Below the pieces are notes generated by a model. It did no database searches, had not been told where the DNA came from, and saw nothing but the letters and a program-made list of their open reading frames with translations. The position numbers and the translations under genes were made by a program. Positions 9,057-19,314 of a DNA stretch of 64,000 bases are shown in pieces. Position 1 is the first letter of the stretch. Each line of letters starts with the position of its first letter. The DNA is taken from positions 248,001 through 312,000 of the forward strand of contig BGKB01000010.1 of NCBI GenBank assembly GCA_003116975.1, given 5' to 3'. This DNA comes from Aurantiochytrium sp. KH105 (Eukaryota; Sar; Bigyra; Thraustochytrida; Thraustochytriidae).

Positions 9057-12000
9057 ATGGGGGTCAAGGTCATCGTCGAGTTCGACGACGGCCTGGGACA
9101 CCGACGTCGGGTGCGGGCTGCAGTCTCGCACGAAGAATGCACGCTTAAAGACATCAAGGCAGCGGTCGCGAGCGAGGTACTTACCGATAAAATTGCTGTT
9201 CAAACCACGGGACTCCAGCATAATTACGAGCTTCGAAACAATGCAGAACTCCAGGAGTTTCTGCAAGGCGTGGACAGTTCTCTCGAGGCAATTGTCGTCG
9301 AAGTCAAGACCCTCAGAAGCAATCCTACCAAGCTTCGCTCCATTATTGAGCGTTCTCAACGCTTCGGAAAACTATCCAAGTCCTCCGCTGGTGGAAGCTC
9401 AAGCATTGCAGTGCGCAGGGCCGCTGCGGCCGCCGCCGCCGCTGCCGTAGCAGAACACAAACGAAGGGCCACGCGGAGTAGCGGGAATGCAGAAGGGGTC
9501 GAAAGCCAGCCATGGAAGATCTTGACAGAAAATAACGGGCCGCGCAAACGTAAAGACAAAAACACTGATGATCCACGCAAATATTCCGACACCGGCGACG
9601 GTGATGCATCTTCTGATGACAAAAGCGACGAGGACGACGAAGACAACGATGAAGAAGATGACGACGACGACGAGCTAGAGGACCTCGGGAGCCTCGGGAG
9701 CCTTCGACCTCTCGTTCCCAAAGATAGATCCAGACTCACTCTGTCCTTTCTCGAGGATCAACTTAGCTCGTACCGCATCAGCTGGGGTAGCTGGAAGGTT
9801 GAGCAGTCCAACAAAACAATTGAAGACCTTTTCGAGGAGCTGCGCAATAATGCGAGTGATTTGTACGCAGACAATCACGGCGTCATTCGCGTGGTGCGTC
9901 TCGTTCGTGTGAAAATTGTGCAGCCAGAAAGCAAGTACATTCTTGTCAACGCGCTAAAAATGGTTGATCTGCGAAGAAAACACAACGACGTTCACAGCCT
10001 GCCCGCGTACAAGTGCAAGCGAAACGAGTCTCCATACCATGCAGCTCTTCGCAACGTCCAGCAGGAACTTGGATTTGCGCTTTGGGGGCCCGTAAGCGGT
10101 ATTGAGGCTGCTCACGGGACAGTCGTCACAACATTGACAAACGAGCTTGCGCCGCGCGATCCCCACGCACGTCGCCGCAACATATTGCACGGTGGTACCA
10201 CCATTCTTGAAAAGGTGCGTCCCACTGGATTCGAGCGTCCAACGCATGAATTTCGCGAAAGTAAGTCCTTTCCGGGCTTACGAACAGCATATTACATCAA
10301 CACTCTCGTGTTGGAAATGCTCAGTCCTCGAGCTCCAAAGCAGGGGTCCTTTACTGCTGTTGATCAACAGCATCTCGACGTGATTCGTCTTTGGCAGTGG
10401 ATGCACCCCGAGCACGTACAGTCCAAAATTCTTCGCGAGGAACCACACGCAAACATGCGACAAAATACGCTTGGACATCTCACGGTGGAAGGCTCAAATC
10501 GACCTGGAGGAGCTGGGGCCATGGGCGCCGATGATGGCGATGAAACAGAAAAAGCGCATTTGGGCATTGTTGCTTCCAAGGCTGGTTTGCTGGCTCGCAA
10601 GGCAGCGCTCTACCGTCAAAATCTCGCCCTCATGGACGGCCCGCCAGCTTCTTCACTTCTCTCGCGAATTGCCGAATTTCGGTTCCGCGTTGTTCAGCCA
10701 TCCAAACGAGAGCGCCACGAAAAAGTCGAGCAAGAAAATTTGCTCTTGCACTATTCGTTGCCAGAGGACCCTCGGGAAATCACCGTCAACCTCCTCAACA
10801 ACTGGCTGGAGCGTTATGGCGTAGACACAAGTCGCTGGGGCACCGGCCAGGCGAAAACGGTGCAGCAGCTTGTTGACGAACTTCACAAGGGCGAAACGAC
10901 CCTTGGACTCACTTCGCCCGGCGAAGCACCCACGGGAGGTGGCATTGCGCCGCTAGCCACCTCGTCAGCCGGCGCCTCAATGCCTCCACGAAGTGTTCCG
11001 AGCCAACGCTTTAAGAACGCCGGAGCCACGGCCGCCGCTGCTGGGGCCGCCACAGCCGCAGCCGCCTTGAGCGGGGCCAGACAACGTCTTCTCTCTTTTC
11101 GCCCGTCTACCCGCTTTGCTTCCAAAACAGCCCTCCGCGTGATTCGTGTCGCCAAGGTCGAACTCATCCACGAGCGTAACCCGGACCTCATGCTCGTCGA
11201 AACCCATCAAAAGCTCGCGGACTCGCGTCTTCGCGTCCGTTTCAAGACGCTCGCGGAAAAGTTCAAGCCTGGCGAGACGCCTCGAGATGCCGCTCTGCGG
11301 GGCATTCGCGAAGAGATTTTCGACCCTGACATTTACACCGTCAACGAAAACGGAGACCGGGAAGTGCGCAAGAGGCCCTCGATCGCGGAGCTCAGCAAAC
11401 GTGTTCGCATTCTCTCCATCCATGCGCCTCTGGTGGAGGTCTCTCCTTCGCCGTCCTACCCGGGTCTGGAAACGCGATACATTCTTCACCTTTTTCGTTG
11501 CATGGTGCCCTTTTTGCCAGACGAGCCCTTTTGCACGGACGAGCCCTCGTACAGAAACGGCGGGTTGAGCATGGTCACACACTATTGGCGCTGGGAAACG
11601 CGTCCTACAATTACGGCAATGACCACCTCGCTCATCAATCAGGTTTGCTTCTACTTTCGACTTGTCCCCCCCGCAGAACGCGACGACAAGGTCCTCACAG
11701 ACTGGCTCTACGAGGCTGCCAAGACGAATCAAGTCAATGTCATCAAGCTCCTTTGCGCTGTCGATGAGGAGGGCGTCGTTGACCCCTGGGAAGACGAAGA
11801 AGCCCCCGCTGCTGACGATGTCGAAGACGCGGATCAAGAGGGCGGCAGCAGTGAGGAGGTTCCTCAGTCGAGCGCGTCACAGCTCAGTACCGAGCGCGTT
11901 CCACGCGTGAAACTGGATCCGGCCATCTTGCGCGACAAGGCGGGCCGGAGCCCGCTGCGCATCGCTACCTTGCATGGAGCGGGCGACGCCGTGGAAGCGC

Positions 12001-14486
12001 TTATCCGCATTCAACTGAGCAACGCGCAGAAAAAGGCGCAGGAACTCCTCAAAACGCCTCGCGAAGACCAGCTTCACGAGATGGATGTCTTTGCCGTCAA
12101 TCAGCCTGAAAAGTGCGCCGTGGACGGCGAGTCTTGCACCCTCATTTACTACGCGGCCATCGCGAATCGTGTAAGCCTCGTCAAACATTTGCTCGGGTCC
12201 AAGAGCGTAGCCGTGAACTCGGTGTGTCTACACTCGTGCATTTCGTGCGGCGCGGTCGAAGCGCTTGCCGTCCTGCTGCCGCGACTGCGCTATGATCCGT
12301 CAGCGCAAGGCAGCTCGCGACGCCGCGTCCTCTTTGGGGTGGAGATGGATAGCAGCGTCGACTTGAACAATCCTGAGGTGCGCGCGCGTTTGTCGGCTGA
12401 TCTGCCCAAGGCTGACAACTTTAGCTACTTTAAGTCGTTGCTGGACCACATTGAGCGGGAATTGAATGCACTTTCGGGCGCAGGAAACAAACTCATTTGG
12501 AAGACGAATGCAGACAGCGACGGTCAGGTCAGCATGGCACCTGCGCTACGCGCTCTCGAGGTCGTGCTGCAGTACTGCAATCCGACAGCGTACTATTACA
12601 GATCATTCTTGCACATTTACCTGCACAAGGTGATTGAGCTGGACGACCGGCCCGAAGAGGAAGCAATCTTGAGAGAATTCATTGATCGGTCACGCTTCCC
12701 GCTGCATATTGCGCTCATGAGCGCTCACGTTTTACGCAGCGTTTTTGGTCTCGAAAAACGATTCTGGGACTCTTACCAGAGTCACGCGGACAACTTTCAG
12801 AACCTGGTGTGCAACATTCTCGACTGCTGCGAGGACCAGGCCGAGGCCGAAGAGCTTCTCCGCGAACGAGCAGACATCCCTTCGTGGCGACGCGAAAATG
12901 GGACCTTGGTCACCCGGCCCTTGGCACACCGGCACAAGTCTACTTGTGCCTACCTTGCTGTAAAGTACCGTCTCAAACGGGTGGTCGCGCACAAGTTTTT
13001 TACAACGCAAAACGATGCCATCTGGTTCAACGACGCAAATGACAGTCTCTACACGCGTGGTCTTGGAAGTCTGGCCAATCTGTCGGCAAGCTTTTTCCCG
13101 CTCTTCAAGCAAGGCAAGACGAGCGAGGTCCCCGTTCGCACGGGTGGTCCGACTGCTCAGCGTTTCGATGTCGACCGCAAGACGCGCAACGAGAGCCTTG
13201 TCGCGTTTCTGCTACGCGTGCCGGGTCTCAAGACTTCCATCCAGGCCAGCTATCGAGCTTGCGTGAGTCTCGTCTTGCTTGTGCTGCTCGTCTTGATGAC
13301 TCCAGTGCTGTGGTTGTTGCCTTTTTCTCGATCGTTGCGCATCATTGTCGATATTCCGCGGACCGAATTCGCCTGTTGCTACTTTAAATGGTCCGTGTGG
13401 AGCATGTCGTACGTTCTGTATCTCTTGGCCTTTGCCTATTTGGCCACTAGAAACGCGCAAGGCGAGCAAGAGGCGTTGTCCACCGCAGAGCTGATCTTGA
13501 TCATCTTCTTTTTAGGTAACGTTGTCGGCATCGTCGAGCAGATTGCGGCAATCGGCGTGGGTCCCTTCCTGCAGCATTCCGTCAATATTGTCGATGTAGG
13601 CGCGTCGATCGTGCTTACTGCTGCTTTTTGCATGGATCGCACGACGGAGGCATATGACATTCTCATGTCCATCGGCGCTATCTTGTCAACCTTTCGACTT
13701 TTTCATCTTTTCAGCGCAAGCAAAGAGCTGGGGCCGCTGTGGATTACTATGCAATATGTGGTGTGGGACGTGATTCGCTTCCTGGCGCTCTTGGCTGTCG
13801 TCCTGGTTGCTTTCATTCTCGCGTTTGTGTTTCTGCTGGGAGGTCAGGGCGTCGAGGGATTTGAGACTGCAGGTGCGGCTTTTTCCTCGCTCGTGTGGTC
13901 CGTATTTGAGGCCTTTACCACGTACGACCCCAACCAGGGTGTTCGCACACGGCTGTACCAGGTGTTTCTCTTTGGTTTTCTCCTCATCGCCGCCGTCCTT
14001 TTGACCAATTTGTTGATTGCCATGATGACGCGGCGCTTTGAGCAGGTCGCACAAACAGCGCGCGTGCAGTGGTTGTATGCATTGGCTCAACTCATCGAAA
14101 AGTACAGTCTCATGCCCATTGCGCCGAGCCCCATCAACTTGCTCTCCTTTTTGCCCAACCTTGTCTTTCGCGTTCTTTACGGCAAGCAGTCGCTATATGA
14201 CCCGTACATTCCGGAATTCAAGCGTGGACATTCTATTGCGGTCGTGCCGATTATAACGTCCGAAGATCCCTTATCAAACGTCAACAAGCGAGAGCTTGAG
14301 CAGGCTCTCAACTTTCGATGCACGCGCCGTGCGGTGATGACGCGTCACATTCGCAAAAGCAAGCTGCGCGATGCAAAGCATCGCGAGGTACAGGATGCGC
14401 TCGCTCGCATTGGCCAGACGCTTGATCAGGTTTTGGTCTTGCAGCACAAGGATATGGCGGTGCGGAACGCTCGCATTTTTTCTTAG
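9057..14486 (+). CDS. TRP-type cation channel with tandem N-terminal Nudix-like domains
   Basis: 1809 residues; the ATG at 9057 has a strong context (CCACC before, G after). Order: ubiquitin/PB1-like N-terminus (about 1-82); acidic linker (about 183-212); module 1 (about 224-430); module 2 (about 539-860); ankyrin-like stretch (about 955-1078); six-helix ion-transport domain with pore loop and S6 ending NLLIAMM (about 1398-1661); basic C-terminal tail. The modules repeat each other: a helical segment, then IRVVRLVRVKIV or LRVIRVAKVELI, then a Nudix-box-like segment. In module 2 this is GETPRDAALRGIREEIF, keeping E-x7-R and the EE pair but lacking the canonical RE and final Gly. Module 1 has NESPYHAALRNVQQELGF, further degenerate. 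TRPM2 carries a degenerate NUDT9-like domain at its C-terminus that binds ADP-ribose; here two lie before the membrane domain. A ligand-gated role is inference. Membrane location is clear. Confidence 0.82.
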   Translation: MGVKVIVEFDDGLGHRRRVRAAVSHEECTLKDIKAAVASEVLTDKIAVQTTGLQHNYELRNNAELQEFLQGVDSSLEAIVVEVKTLRSNPTKLRSIIERSQRFGKLSKSSAGGSSSIAVRRAAAAAAAAAVAEHKRRATRSSGNAEGVESQPWKILTENNGPRKRKDKNTDDPRKYSDTGDGDASSDDKSDEDDEDNDEEDDDDDELEDLGSLGSLRPLVPKDRSRLTLSFLEDQLSSYRISWGSWKVEQSNKTIEDLFEELRNNASDLYADNHGVIRVVRLVRVKIVQPESKYILVNALKMVDLRRKHNDVHSLPAYKCKRNESPYHAALRNVQQELGFALWGPVSGIEAAHGTVVTTLTNELAPRDPHARRRNILHGGTTILEKVRPTGFERPTHEFRESKSFPGLRTAYYINTLVLEMLSPRAPKQGSFTAVDQQHLDVIRLWQWMHPEHVQSKILREEPHANMRQNTLGHLTVEGSNRPGGAGAMGADDGDETEKAHLGIVASKAGLLARKAALYRQNLALMDGPPASSLLSRIAEFRFRVVQPSKRERHEKVEQENLLLHYSLPEDPREITVNLLNNWLERYGVDTSRWGTGQAKTVQQLVDELHKGETTLGLTSPGEAPTGGGIAPLATSSAGASMPPRSVPSQRFKNAGATAAAAGAATAAAALSGARQRLLSFRPSTRFASKTALRVIRVAKVELIHERNPDLMLVETHQKLADSRLRVRFKTLAEKFKPGETPRDAALRGIREEIFDPDIYTVNENGDREVRKRPSIAELSKRVRILSIHAPLVEVSPSPSYPGLETRYILHLFRCMVPFLPDEPFCTDEPSYRNGGLSMVTHYWRWETRPTITAMTTSLINQVCFYFRLVPPAERDDKVLTDWLYEAAKTNQVNVIKLLCAVDEEGVVDPWEDEEAPAADDVEDADQEGGSSEEVPQSSASQLSTERVPRVKLDPAILRDKAGRSPLRIATLHGAGDAVEALIRIQLSNAQKKAQELLKTPREDQLHEMDVFAVNQPEKCAVDGESCTLIYYAAIANRVSLVKHLLGSKSVAVNSVCLHSCISCGAVEALAVLLPRLRYDPSAQGSSRRRVLFGVEMDSSVDLNNPEVRARLSADLPKADNFSYFKSLLDHIERELNALSGAGNKLIWKTNADSDGQVSMAPALRALEVVLQYCNPTAYYYRSFLHIYLHKVIELDDRPEEEAILREFIDRSRFPLHIALMSAHVLRSVFGLEKRFWDSYQSHADNFQNLVCNILDCCEDQAEAEELLRERADIPSWRRENGTLVTRPLAHRHKSTCAYLAVKYRLKRVVAHKFFTTQNDAIWFNDANDSLYTRGLGSLANLSASFFPLFKQGKTSEVPVRTGGPTAQRFDVDRKTRNESLVAFLLRVPGLKTSIQASYRACVSLVLLVLLVLMTPVLWLLPFSRSLRIIVDIPRTEFACCYFKWSVWSMSYVLYLLAFAYLATRNAQGEQEALSTAELILIIFFLGNVVGIVEQIAAIGVGPFLQHSVNIVDVGASIVLTAAFCMDRTTEAYDILMSIGAILSTFRLFHLFSASKELGPLWITMQYVVWDVIRFLALLAVVLVAFILAFVFLLGGQGVEGFETAGAAFSSLVWSVFEAFTTYDPNQGVRTRLYQVFLFGFLLIAAVLLTNLLIAMMTRRFEQVAQTARVQWLYALAQLIEKYSLMPIAPSPINLLSFLPNLVFRVLYGKQSLYDPYIPEFKRGHSIAVVPIITSEDPLSNVNKRELEQALNFRCTRRAVMTRHIRKSKLRDAKHREVQDALARIGQTLDQVLVLQHKDMAVRNARIFS

Positions 14487-14895
14487 CTTAAACTGTACAC
14501 CCCGAAACCAAGTTCGCCAAATTCCTTGCTGTCGAGCAGAACGGCTCGAGGAAAGAGGGTAGCACTGGAGCGCAAGAATATGCCGAAGCCTTTTTAGAAA
14601 TCAAATGAATAGAGAAGCGCGTTGGTCTTGGATACTGAGTTGCTTTTAAAAAAGTAATGCGAGTCCATAGAATTGACGTGTTCGGTACGCACGTGAAGCG
14701 CGCTGCCCGCGGGTGTTCATTTCTCTCTCTTGTCGTGCACAAGTCCCTTGTTTGCGCAGTTGCGCAGACAAGTGATGGGAGAGAGCAAAGGAGAAGTCAG
14801 CGTTTTCTGTTGTCTTCATCTTGGGGGGTGGGCGGGCTCGCGTCGCGGAGTGAACTCGATGCAAGAAGCGGGGTCTGGTCGCGCGGTGTGAATCT
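14487..14895. other. Convergent 3' spacer (channel gene / RPB7)
   Basis: About 410 bases between two converging genes. I see no coding signal; it should hold both 3' untranslated regions. Confidence 0.5.
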
Positions 14896-15730
14896 TTACT
14901 CGTCAACAGAAACGAGACCGAGATAATCGTCCTTGATGGTTCCAACTGCAGATACGCTGTTCTGGTCAAACTTTACGTTCATGAGGCGAAGACGCACACC
15001 ACTACCGGCGCGGATTTCGACCTCTTTATCCTCTGACACCCAGGCACTTCGCTCGTGATCAAAACCTTCTTTGAGATCCTCGGGCATCATGTGGCGTGAA
15101 ACAAAGATTTGAAGCGGGCCAGCCTTTGCAAAAAAACCATAATTGAGAGCCGTGGTTACGACGGCGTCAAGGACTTCGAGACGGAAAGGACGAAAGACAA
15201 CAGCCTTGAACTTGACCTTGTACGTCACCTGGCCGGTGCTGTCTTCAATCTGACCTTTGCTAATATCTTCGTCATTGATCTCTGTAACGTACACGACGTA
15301 ACCGATGCGACCAAGAGCGGCGCCTTCCACGGAGGACTTGAGTCGCGACTTGATCTTTTCGCGAAGTTGGGGGCCGAGATCCTCTGGGTTCATGGCCAGC
15401 TCCTCCTCGAAGCCTTTCTACGGGTTTTCCACGTGGCGCAGGTCATGTTAAGATAAAAAAAGGTACGTCAGTCAGTCAATGCTTGGTCAGTACGCGAAAC
15501 TCATCTCCCTCCTGCTCTCCCGTTCTCGTCCGCGCACGCGAGTGCGAAAGAACAAGCTCTCGGCTGCAAGGTTGTGCGCGCCTGATCGCTCTCCCCATCC
15601 GTATCCTCTCCATGCTCCGCAGGGCCCGGCGGCGCTTTGCCTGGGTCGTGCCGGACAGGCGGGTACCTCCAGAGGCAGCGTGCTCGCCCGCTGCCGCGCA
15701 ACGCGTCTCGCCACGTACGAGGAAGAACAT
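14896..15730 (-). CDS. RPB7: RNA polymerase II subunit RPB7, two exons
   Basis: RPB7 pairs with RPB4 as the stalk of RNA polymerase II. The main exon (15417-14896) matches the family along its length: a tip domain with KYKxxVFRPF-type sequence (here KVKFKAVVFRPF), DAVVT, a GPLQIFVSRHMMPEDL segment in the OB-fold, and the near-invariant ending DDYLGLVS. The main exon lacks the usual MFF/MFY start, but minus strand 15730-15719 reads ATG TTC TTC CTC followed by donor GTACGT. The exon at 15417 follows a TAG acceptor with KGFEEELA. Joining them gives MFFLKGFEEELAMNPEDLGP, which lines up residue for residue with known N-termini. The protein is 177 residues (about 172 in animals) with a 301-base intron. 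Transcript not seen, but the alignment is persuasive. Confidence 0.93.
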
Positions 15731-16485
15731 CGTGCCCGCGCCGTGGCCCAGGATGTCACCGACGTTGGCGATTTGAGGGCGGGCGCTTTGGCGGCACATT
15801 TGTGTGGCATACATACAAATTTATTTTATTGGTTTTGTTTTTTGGGGGCTTCAAGTTGTTGTGGCCACGATTCGAGGGTTGACGTCATTGGTCGGTCGTG
15901 GTTGAGAAGAGCTTTTGCTTCGCGGTGAAGGGAGTTTGGCACGAACAATAGTTTCTCTTTTTGTCAATGGCTCAAGTAGAACTGACCGTAACGAAATATG
16001 GCTTTGGAAAAAAAAAAAAGACAAGAAAAAGGGAGCGATTATCCTCGTCACTTTTAATTTTAGAGTCACGTCATGGATTTGTACGGATCTGACGATGTTA
16101 CCTTTTCCTTGAATACATTTCGTTGGTTCTTCTTTTTTGGAAAATAAAAAAAGATGGAGATCATTTGCAATGGCAATGGTATAGTAAAGAATGTGGCGCG
16201 AGCTCTGCCAAAGTCTTCTGGGCTTGCTCGATGATCCGTACAATAAATTGTCTGCCACTTGGACAACTGACGGCAAGGAAGAGCGAGCGTTCCAGTAGGC
16301 CTATAACAGTAGGCTAGGCCCACTCGACAGTGATACTGCGCCACGGCCCGGATCACGGTGCCACACTGTGTGTCCCAGTCCGAGTCCCGTCCCAATCGTA
16401 ACGGATTCTCAGCGGCAATCGTCGAAGCCCACGAGGGCTGGGCGGTGGCGTAGCCTCGCCGCGGGCCGGAGCAGTCGTGTTGGCC
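15731..16485. other. Divergent promoter region, RPB7 / Sfi1-like gene
   Basis: 755 bases between two head-to-head genes. It contains A-rich runs near 16009-16020 and 16141-16150 and no supportable coding sequence. It probably carries both promoters. Confidence 0.5.
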
Positions 16486-18690
16486 ATGCAGCACCGACGC
16501 GGAGATCACTCTAGGCAGCAAGATCAGGGCCAGCAGCGGTGGCGAGAACAAGCTCTGGCGGCGCATGTGGCTTCACAAGCCTTGGGTCCTCGGGATGCAT
16601 CTGCGGACCCGTCGGCACGGTCAAGCCCGCGAGAACGCGACGACCTTGCGACGACGGGCTGCAAGAATGCCACGCAGCGGCATGCGTACATTAAAGACCT
16701 CGACGCCCTCGCCTTGCCAGCCTCGCCCATGGCTACGCCATCAACAGCGACGCCAGGCGGGGCATCTCTTGTCTCGACATCTTCATTCGGAAGCCTTGTA
16801 TCGTCGGCCACGAGCGGGGCCGAGGTGCGGTCCGTAGACGAGCTGCTGAGCACCTGGCGAGCACGAAGAGCTACGCGTAGACGTTCACGTGATACTTGCG
16901 CTTCGCCTCAGCGGCGGCGACGACGTCGTCAACGAGAAAGACGAGGGGAAAGCTCTCGGGGTGCTCTGAAGGCCTCCTTTGCAATACCTGTCCCCCGGGA
17001 TGGACCTTGGGAAGACAACCTGCGTCGAGGGGGAGAAAGCCAAGAGCAAGTTGGAGGGAGATGGTCTCGTGCAATGCGCCTGTCAGAACTTGAACGCATG
17101 CAAGAGACCGAATGTTCGATATCTCGGGGAATTGAGTTTGAAAACGACAAGTGGAGCGAGGAATCGAACGATGGCGATGATCCAGCGGTCACCAGCCAGC
17201 TCCGGATCGCCTTTGTACAGTGGCTTGAAGTGATGCGAGAACACCAGTTCCAGGAGATCAGGGAACTCTCGGCAATGTACTATTACGACGTTGCGCTGTG
17301 TCAGAAAGCATTCTCAGGCTGGAAGTTAGTCCTTTTGGATCAACTTTGGCGACGCGCAGTGGAACATCACGAAATGAGAATGAAGCAAACGGCGTGGAAG
17401 CCTTGGGCTATGCTCGTCAAAACCGCACGACGAATGCGGCTGACCTCCCTGGAGCGCGCAAGGGTTGATTTTCTTGAGCGACGTAGACAAGAAACGTTAC
17501 GCCGGCATCTGACTGCCTGGCGCAGTACCAGTGAACGAAGAATCGAAGTTCGTGCAAGAGGCACGCGAGTTCGTCAAGAGCTATGTACTCGTGCCTGGCT
17601 TCGTCGCTGGAAACAAGCACTCGAGGCACAAAAACTACGAAAGCTGGCACACATTCTTGTACGTCGGACGTGGAAGGTGCTCAAGTGGCAATGGAAGGCA
17701 CATCGCGTATGGAAGGCGATGCCTCAGCGTTTGGAGTGCCTTCGTCGCACTGCGCAATATCGGAACTTGGTGCGTTTGCAAGCGCTGGAGCAGTGGAGAG
17801 GCTTTGTGAAGGCTCGGAGGCTCGCGGCGTATTACGGAGATCTGCGTGAAGTTTTGGCAGAAATGCAGGTGGGTCTTTTGTCCAGACAAAGACGACGATG
17901 GCGCGTCATGTATACGCGCACTCGCGCGCGTCTCGCCATTCGGCAATGGCGCAAATGGACGCAACGAGATCGAGAGCACGGGGCGTGCTACGATGCAATT
18001 CAGACTTTGTCTCGAAAGAGGGCGCGGCGCCATGTTTTGTGGCAATGGCGCCGCGCTGCGCGAGAAAAGAGGTGCAATCAGCGCTGGTCTGTGTTGTTGG
18101 GCGGCTTGCAAGCCAAAGCCCAGGAGCATGCGGAGATCATCGCGCACGCCGCCGCGCGAAGACTTGTGCGTTGCGGAGCTGATATGTTTCGCGAATGGAG
18201 GCAAGCGTCGCGCGCCGAGCGACATCGTCGTCATCGTGAGATGCGTCGCGTCGTGGATGCGCTGCTATGGGCCTGTGCGCGACACAGAGTTCAAATGCGG
18301 ATGGCAGTGGTGCATGCGGAGAAGATGCGCGCGAGAAGCGCATTTTGTGCATGGCGGCGCGCCATTATCCTGTCGGCTGACTGGGAGCGCGCCGTTGCGC
18401 TGCACGGCCGACATTTGCTGCGAAAGATGCTCGCGCGTTGGAGGTGGTACGTAGATGCACTCCATCACGCAGATGCTCGTGAGCGCGCGTTGGAGAGACA
18501 GCTCTCCTTGGGATGGTTTGCAGAAGTACGGTTGGAAGCCGCGCGCGCGTACCATTACCGACGTCGCGCGGGGTGGGATCTTCCCTTGCAGACTTCGCAC
18601 GTTTCATACGCGTCAATGCATTCGCCCGCTAGGCCTGCGACGCCTGCATGTAGGTCTTGTGGGTGGGATGGAAGCATGTATCACAAGTGA
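16486..18690 (+). CDS. Sfi1-like Trp-repeat protein, putative centrin-binding centrosomal protein
   Basis: 734 residues from ATG 16486. The N-terminal 200 residues are Ser/Arg-rich and low in order. From about residue 260 on, a very basic alpha-helical region repeats a Trp-centred unit: GWKLVL, PWAMLV, AWRSTS, RRWKQAL, WQWKAH, QWRGFV, QWRKWT, QWRRAA, EWRQAS, AWRRAI and RWRWYV, spaced some 25-40 residues apart. This is the look of Sfi1 repeats, which form one long helix that binds centrin at spindle poles and basal bodies. Function is by family resemblance; other long basic helical centrosomal proteins could look similar. The frame has no intron. Divergent from RPB7. Confidence 0.7.
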   Translation: MQHRRGDHSRQQDQGQQRWREQALAAHVASQALGPRDASADPSARSSPRERDDLATTGCKNATQRHAYIKDLDALALPASPMATPSTATPGGASLVSTSSFGSLVSSATSGAEVRSVDELLSTWRARRATRRRSRDTCASPQRRRRRRQRERRGESSRGALKASFAIPVPRDGPWEDNLRRGGESQEQVGGRWSRAMRLSELERMQETECSISRGIEFENDKWSEESNDGDDPAVTSQLRIAFVQWLEVMREHQFQEIRELSAMYYYDVALCQKAFSGWKLVLLDQLWRRAVEHHEMRMKQTAWKPWAMLVKTARRMRLTSLERARVDFLERRRQETLRRHLTAWRSTSERRIEVRARGTRVRQELCTRAWLRRWKQALEAQKLRKLAHILVRRTWKVLKWQWKAHRVWKAMPQRLECLRRTAQYRNLVRLQALEQWRGFVKARRLAAYYGDLREVLAEMQVGLLSRQRRRWRVMYTRTRARLAIRQWRKWTQRDREHGACYDAIQTLSRKRARRHVLWQWRRAAREKRCNQRWSVLLGGLQAKAQEHAEIIAHAAARRLVRCGADMFREWRQASRAERHRRHREMRRVVDALLWACARHRVQMRMAVVHAEKMRARSAFCAWRRAIILSADWERAVALHGRHLLRKMLARWRWYVDALHHADARERALERQLSLGWFAEVRLEAARAYHYRRRAGWDLPLQTSHVSYASMHSPARPATPACRSCGWDGSMYHK

Positions 18691-19314
18691 AAAGAGTTGC
18701 CGATGGGTGCCAAGACCCTCCAGAGGAGGGAGTTCTCACCTACGACCAGACGTTGTGTCAGTGCTCTATGTCTGACTTCTCTCCCCCCCTCCCCCTTCCC
18801 CCTCCCCTCAGAAATGCCGGTGGCCATGGGCTCGGCCTTGACGTGGGTATGCGTGACCTGTGTCACATGATCGAGGGGTATAGGTGTCTGTCTTCCTCAT
18901 GGTCTTCGCAACACGACAAGTCTCTGCTCGTTGGTTGATCCATTCTAGAAATTAAGCCCAAGAGGATCACACATCCAGCGCGCTGCCAGCGCGAGGCCCT
19001 CTTCGTCCAGCAGAATTGGCTAGAAGACCCACCTCTGTCCTCGCGAAGCTGGCCGCCGCTGTGCGTTGCGACGATGCGGACGCTGCACGTGCCGCAGACC
19101 TAGTATTTACCACAGAGCCGCGCGGCAGCCAGCGCTACCTTGGTTCTCTGCACCCATAGTCTCGGAGACCTCTAGCTAGTCCTGGCAAGGCAGCCGCGAC
19201 GCGAGACCAGAGCACCTACGGAGCGAGCGCGGCCCGGCTACGCGCGGCGCGGTGCTCGTTTGCGGCCTGCGCGGGCGTGCGAAGAGAAGAGAAGAAAAGT
19301 GAAGTGAAGCGAAG
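18691..19314. other. Spacer
   Basis: 624 bases with a C-rich pyrimidine run at about 18781-18808 and a GA-rich leader just before the ATG at 19315. No gene seen. Confidence 0.5.
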
